Source: Neobacillus niacini (GTDB lineage Bacteria; Bacillota; Bacilli; Bacillales; Cytobacillaceae). Taken from it: a stretch of 64,000 nt of DNA. Of this stretch, positions 61,470-64,000 are shown piece by piece. The stretch covers positions 59,113 through 123,112 of the forward strand of contig NZ_JAMBOX010000016.1 of assembly GCF_023715785.1 (NCBI RefSeq). Reading direction: 5' to 3'. The notes under the pieces are model-generated. The model was not told where the DNA came from. It saw only the letters and a program-made list of their open reading frames with translations, and did not search any database. How positions within the stretch are numbered: the stretch's first letter is position 1; every line of letters starts with the position of its first letter. Position numbers and translations under genes: made by a program.

Positions 61470-63251
61470 ATGAAAAAGAATAGCTTGTTTTCAATCCTTA
61501 CCATCATCTCGCTATTATGTTTGTGCCTGCCCTATTCCGCAGGAGCCACCGGCTGGCAGGATCCCACAAAACCGGGCTGGAAAGAAGGGGAAGCCAAGCA
61601 CGGCTGGATTCAAAGCAAACTTCAGCATATGACACTTGAAGAGAAGATTGGCCAGCTGTTCATTGTCCATGTCTATGGAAAAACACCGACAGATCCAAAT
61701 TATGAAGCAACCAACCTGAATGGAAATCGCGGCGGGAAAAACTTTAAAGAAGTGATTGAAAAATACCATGTCGGTGGTGTCATTTATTTTAATTGGACGG
61801 ATAATGTGTTGACTCCACTCGATGCCGCACAGACTAACGCTCTTTCGAATGGGATTCAAAAAATCGCCATGGACCAGCGGATGCCAATCCCGCTGTTTGT
61901 CTCAACCGACCAGGAAGGCGGGATTGTTCAGCGTCTGGTAAACCCAGGAACTGTGTTTCCGGGGAATATGGCTATTGGAGCGACTCGTTCCTCTCAATTC
62001 GCCGCTAATTCTGCCACTATTTTAGCCACAGAATTAAAAGGGATTGGCGTGAATATGAATTTTGCACCGGTGGCGGACGTCAACGTCAATCCGGCCAATC
62101 CGGTTATCGGGGTTCGTTCCTTTAGTGAAGATGCCGGCTTGGTTTCAGAATTAACAGTTGCCCAAGTAGGGGCTTACCAAAACAAAAATTTGATAGCGAC
62201 TGCCAAGCATTTTCCGGGACATGGTGATACAGCAGTCGATTCCCACTATGGCCTTCCAATCATAAATCATGATTTGGAAACACTTCATAATGTTGATTTA
62301 AAACCGTTTAAAGCAGCAATAGATGCAGGCATCGATGCGATTATGACGGCCCATATCGTTGTTCCAGCACTCGACCCATCCGGACTGCCTGCGACACTAT
62401 CAAAGCCGATTCTTACTGATTTGCTTCGCAGTGAGCTTGGGTTTAAAGGCTTGATTATTACCGACAGCCTTGGGATGTCAGGTGCGAATGTTGTACCTGC
62501 TGACCGGGTGGCAGTCGAAGCATTCAAGGCCGGTGCTGATATTCTCCTGAACCCGCCGAATGTAGAGGTTGCCTATAATGGAATGCTGGCCGCTGCCCAA
62601 AGCGGAGAAATCTCGGAAAAGCGCATCGATGAATCCGTCTACCGAATTCTCGAGTATAAATTCAAGCGGGGGTTATTCAGTAATCCTTATACACCTGGAT
62701 CGGCCATTGCCAATATCGGAACAGCTGAACATTTGGCAGCTGCAGATGAAATTGCCAATAAAAGTATTACACTAGTAAAAAATGAAAACAATCTGCTTCC
62801 ATTGAAAAATACGGACAAGATTTTTATCACAGGACCATCAACAGGTAAACCGAACATGCTTTCCGGACTGCTTGGAAATAAAGGGTTTAATACAAGTGAC
62901 TATGCAACTGCGGCTTCACCGACAGCAGCGCAAATAAACAGTGCCGTAGCGTCTGCCCAGCAGGCCGACAAAATCATTGTGACCACGTATACCGCCAATA
63001 CGAATGCGGCACAGCAAAACCTGGTAAAGGCGTTGCAGGGAACCGGCAAGCCGGTCATTGTTGCGGCGATTCGCAACCCATATGATTTAATGTCCTTTCC
63101 AAATGTGAATGCCTATCTGGCAACCTATGGAGACCGTGACGTATCAATAAATGCCTTGGCCAGAGTACTGGCGGGTGAAGTCAATCCGTCTGGAAAGCTT
63201 CCGGTAACCATTCCGGGAGTAGCCAAATTCGGTGATGGATTTTCCTATTAA
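61470..63251 (+). CDS. nagZ: Beta-N-acetylglucosaminidase (GH3, NagZ-like, two-domain)
   Basis: This protein of about 593 residues has a signal peptide (to about residue 26). The GH3 barrel has STDQEGGIVQRL, the NagZ catalytic loop KHFPGHGDT (Lys246, His247) and the nucleophile Asp332 in IITDSLGMSGA. The second domain (about 395-593) is the extra C-terminal domain seen in the Bacillus enzyme. It removes GlcNAc from muropeptides in cell-wall turnover. The start is ATG 61470 behind GAGGAGG; an in-frame ATG at 61452 is less likely. A strong terminator follows. Confidence 0.92.
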   Translation: MKKNSLFSILTIISLLCLCLPYSAGATGWQDPTKPGWKEGEAKHGWIQSKLQHMTLEEKIGQLFIVHVYGKTPTDPNYEATNLNGNRGGKNFKEVIEKYHVGGVIYFNWTDNVLTPLDAAQTNALSNGIQKIAMDQRMPIPLFVSTDQEGGIVQRLVNPGTVFPGNMAIGATRSSQFAANSATILATELKGIGVNMNFAPVADVNVNPANPVIGVRSFSEDAGLVSELTVAQVGAYQNKNLIATAKHFPGHGDTAVDSHYGLPIINHDLETLHNVDLKPFKAAIDAGIDAIMTAHIVVPALDPSGLPATLSKPILTDLLRSELGFKGLIITDSLGMSGANVVPADRVAVEAFKAGADILLNPPNVEVAYNGMLAAAQSGEISEKRIDESVYRILEYKFKRGLFSNPYTPGSAIANIGTAEHLAAADEIANKSITLVKNENNLLPLKNTDKIFITGPSTGKPNMLSGLLGNKGFNTSDYATAASPTAAQINSAVASAQQADKIIVTTYTANTNAAQQNLVKALQGTGKPVIVAAIRNPYDLMSFPNVNAYLATYGDRDVSINALARVLAGEVNPSGKLPVTIPGVAKFGDGFSY

Positions 63252-63256
63252 TCTAT

Positions 63257-63297
63257 AAAAGCTGAAGGCTCTGTATAGAGTCTTCAGCTTTTTTTCG
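63257..63297 (+). terminator. Terminator after nagZ
   Basis: AAAAGCTGAAG...CTCT pairs with AGAG...CTTCAGCTTTT over about 15 bp around GTAT, followed by TTTTTTT. Confidence 0.9.
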
Positions 63298-63574
63298 GGC
63301 TATAAAGTTGAAGATTTATTCGTCAATGTTTTATCCAAAAATCAAAATCCAAATGCCGGAACGCTTCTCTGAGGTCCTCCTGTTTCGATTGTGGGCATGG
63401 ATGCACCCTGATGCTTGGTGAATGTCTATTTGGTGAGATTTTGGGAATTAGGAATTTCTTTTTTGTACGGATAAAACGCTTCTATTTACCTAATATTGTT
63501 GGGAAATTTTTGAGATTTCTTAAACAGAAGGTGGTAATTAATTAGGGGAATGTATGTTCTTTTTCTTGTGTAAA
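63298..63574. other. Intergenic region without a gene
   Basis: No coding frame or terminator is seen between the nagZ terminator and the promoter of the small toxin gene. An antitoxin RNA, if present, could lie on the other strand further right, but I could not place it. Confidence 0.4.
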
Positions 63575-63583
63575 TGCTATACT
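63575..63583 (+). promoter_or_regulatory. Extended -10 promoter of the small toxin gene
   Basis: TGCTATACT is an extended -10 box (TGn followed by TATACT). The -35 region is weak, as is common with extended -10 promoters. The predicted start near 63590 lies just before the 5' arm of the long-range pairing at 63607. Confidence 0.55.
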
Positions 63584-63606
63584 TGAATGGCAATAGAATA
63601 GGATTT

Positions 63607-63749
63607 CTCAAGGGTGGTCGGCACACTCCCAAAATGAAAGGGGGTGATGCCGGGTGACAGTCTTTGAATCATTGATGTTTGCGATTGCTTTTGCCAGTTT
63701 AATCGTGACCATCCTGTCATTTAACCGAAAAAAATAATCCACCCTTGAG
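63607..63749 (+). repeat. Inverted repeat framing the toxin gene (5'-3' mRNA pairing)
   Basis: CTCAAGGGTGG (63607-63617) and CCACCCTTGAG (63739-63749) are perfect 11-bp complements flanking the toxin frame. They would close the mRNA ends on each other, as known for type I toxin messages, and hide the ribosome site. Confidence 0.7.
63654..63737 (+). CDS. Small membrane toxin, type I toxin-antitoxin-like (holin-like, TxpA/BsrG family style)
   Basis: The 27-codon frame starts with GTG and begins MTVFESLMFAIAFASLIVT, with a basic tail NRKK. This is the usual look of the small putative holin-like toxins of Bacillus: one membrane helix and a cationic end. The ribosome site AAAGGGGGTGAT is unusually extended and typical of this family. 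Expression of such peptides depolarises the membrane and is held off by an antisense RNA, here not located. The flanking inverted repeat supports the call. Confidence 0.75.
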   Translation: MTVFESLMFAIAFASLIVTILSFNRKK

Positions 63750-63753
63750 TTAG

Positions 63754-63806
63754 TGAACTGCACCCCAATTGTTAGACACACAGCTAACAATTGGAGGTGC
63801 AGTTTT
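63754..63806 (+). mobile_element. Left end of an IS3-family element
   Basis: TGAACTGCACC opens the element. ACTGCACCCCAATTGTTAG (63757-63775) and CTAACAATTGGAGGTGCAGT (63784-63803) pair with a single bulged base, forming a long hairpin just before the transposase start. The end lies only 4 bases after the toxin's right arm. Confidence 0.65.
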
Positions 63807-63809
63807 TAT

Positions 63810-64000
63810 ATGTCTAAATTTACTACAGAGGAAAAAATAGATGCGGTTATACGCTATCAACAGGGGACAGAGTGAGTAAAGTCTATTGCAAAATCCCTAG
63901 GTTTGCATCATACAGTTTTATTAAATTGGATTAAACAATATGAACATCATGGTGCGGACGCTTTTATAAAACCCTATACATCTTATACAACAGAGTTTAA
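63810..64000 (+). pseudogene. IS3-family transposase OrfA, interrupted and cut by window end
   Basis: The frame reads MSKFTTEEKIDAVIRYQQGT and then a TGA at 63873-63875, and goes on in the same frame as VKSIAKSLGLHHTVLLNWIK followed by QYEHHGADAFIKP. This is the helix-turn-helix OrfA of IS3/IS150-type elements with one internal stop. It runs off the window edge, so downstream OrfB is not seen. The single nonsense change suggests recent inactivation. Confidence 0.75.

Overview
The window looks like the chromosome of a low-to-moderate GC, aerobic, spore-former-like Bacillota bacterium (Bacillus/Neobacillus type). The grounds are AGGAGG-type ribosome binding sites, frequent TTG and GTG starts, sigma-A promoters, cre-like AAAGCGCTTT boxes, YesM/YesN regulators, a two-domain NagZ and a BsrG/TxpA-like small toxin. 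No tRNA, rRNA or CRISPR array was seen. Most of the window (about 0.1-47 kb) is accessory catabolism: uptake systems, acyl-CoA ligases, flavoenzymes, dioxygenases, lyases and their regulators.

Layout. (1) 1-7.7 kb: the end of a Dpp/Opp-type ABC importer, an acyl-CoA ligase, an MFS carrier and an L-2-hydroxyglutarate oxidase-like enzyme. (2) 7.7-9.0 kb: a gene-poor, eroded stretch. (3) 9.0-20.0 kb: a TetR regulator and a D-2-hydroxyacid dehydrogenase face a nine-gene operon of an atypical aconitase-family hydro-lyase (two subunits), an isocitrate-lyase/PEP-mutase-family lyase, a complete Liv-type ABC importer and an acyl-CoA ligase. I read this as uptake and cleavage of a branched hydroxy-dicarboxylate such as an alkylmalate. 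Two copies of a 19-bp operator-like motif sit at the divergent promoters. (4) 20.1-22.3 kb: an Old Yellow Enzyme and a divergent SDR-like gene. This 2.2-kb unit recurs at 58.1-60.3 kb in the same orientation, so the two copies bracket about 36 kb. (5) 22.5-31.4 kb: a full meta-cleavage route for an aromatic compound (MFS carrier, C-C hydrolase, GntR regulator, two-component flavin monooxygenase, extradiol dioxygenase, dienoate hydratase, acylating acetaldehyde dehydrogenase, aldolase), ending in pyruvate and acetyl-CoA. (6) 31.4-31.7 kb: a MITE-like element. (7) 31.8-47.1 kb: an XylR-N/V4R/PucR-type regulator heads a second array. It holds paralogues of the hydrolase, dioxygenase and monooxygenase-type flavoprotein, three TcuA-like FAD dehydrogenases, an FAD synthetase without its kinase half, a PEP-mutase-family lyase, an SDR, a GlcG-like protein, a racemase-fold protein without its catalytic cysteines, and EtfBA. 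(8) 47.1-58 kb: a decaying glycan locus with a LysR remnant, a frameshifted GH92 alpha-mannosidase pseudogene, YesMN, a TnpB-like gene and a sugar ABC importer. (9) 60.5-63.3 kb: a secreted endonuclease/phosphatase-family protein and NagZ. (10) 63.5-64 kb: a small type I toxin-like gene and the left end of a broken IS3-family element.

How the genes may work together (inference). MFS and ABC systems import aromatic or carboxylic substrates. Flavin monooxygenases and extradiol dioxygenases open the ring, and the alpha/beta hydrolases split the product into 2-hydroxypenta-2,4-dienoate and a side-chain acid. The hydratase, aldolase and dehydrogenase finish the dienoate. The FAD dehydrogenases, Etf, lyases and CoA ligases probably process the acid or reduced-ring parts. 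The second array and the alkylmalate-like operon are the best candidates for undescribed pathways, because no standard pathway I know contains their full gene sets.
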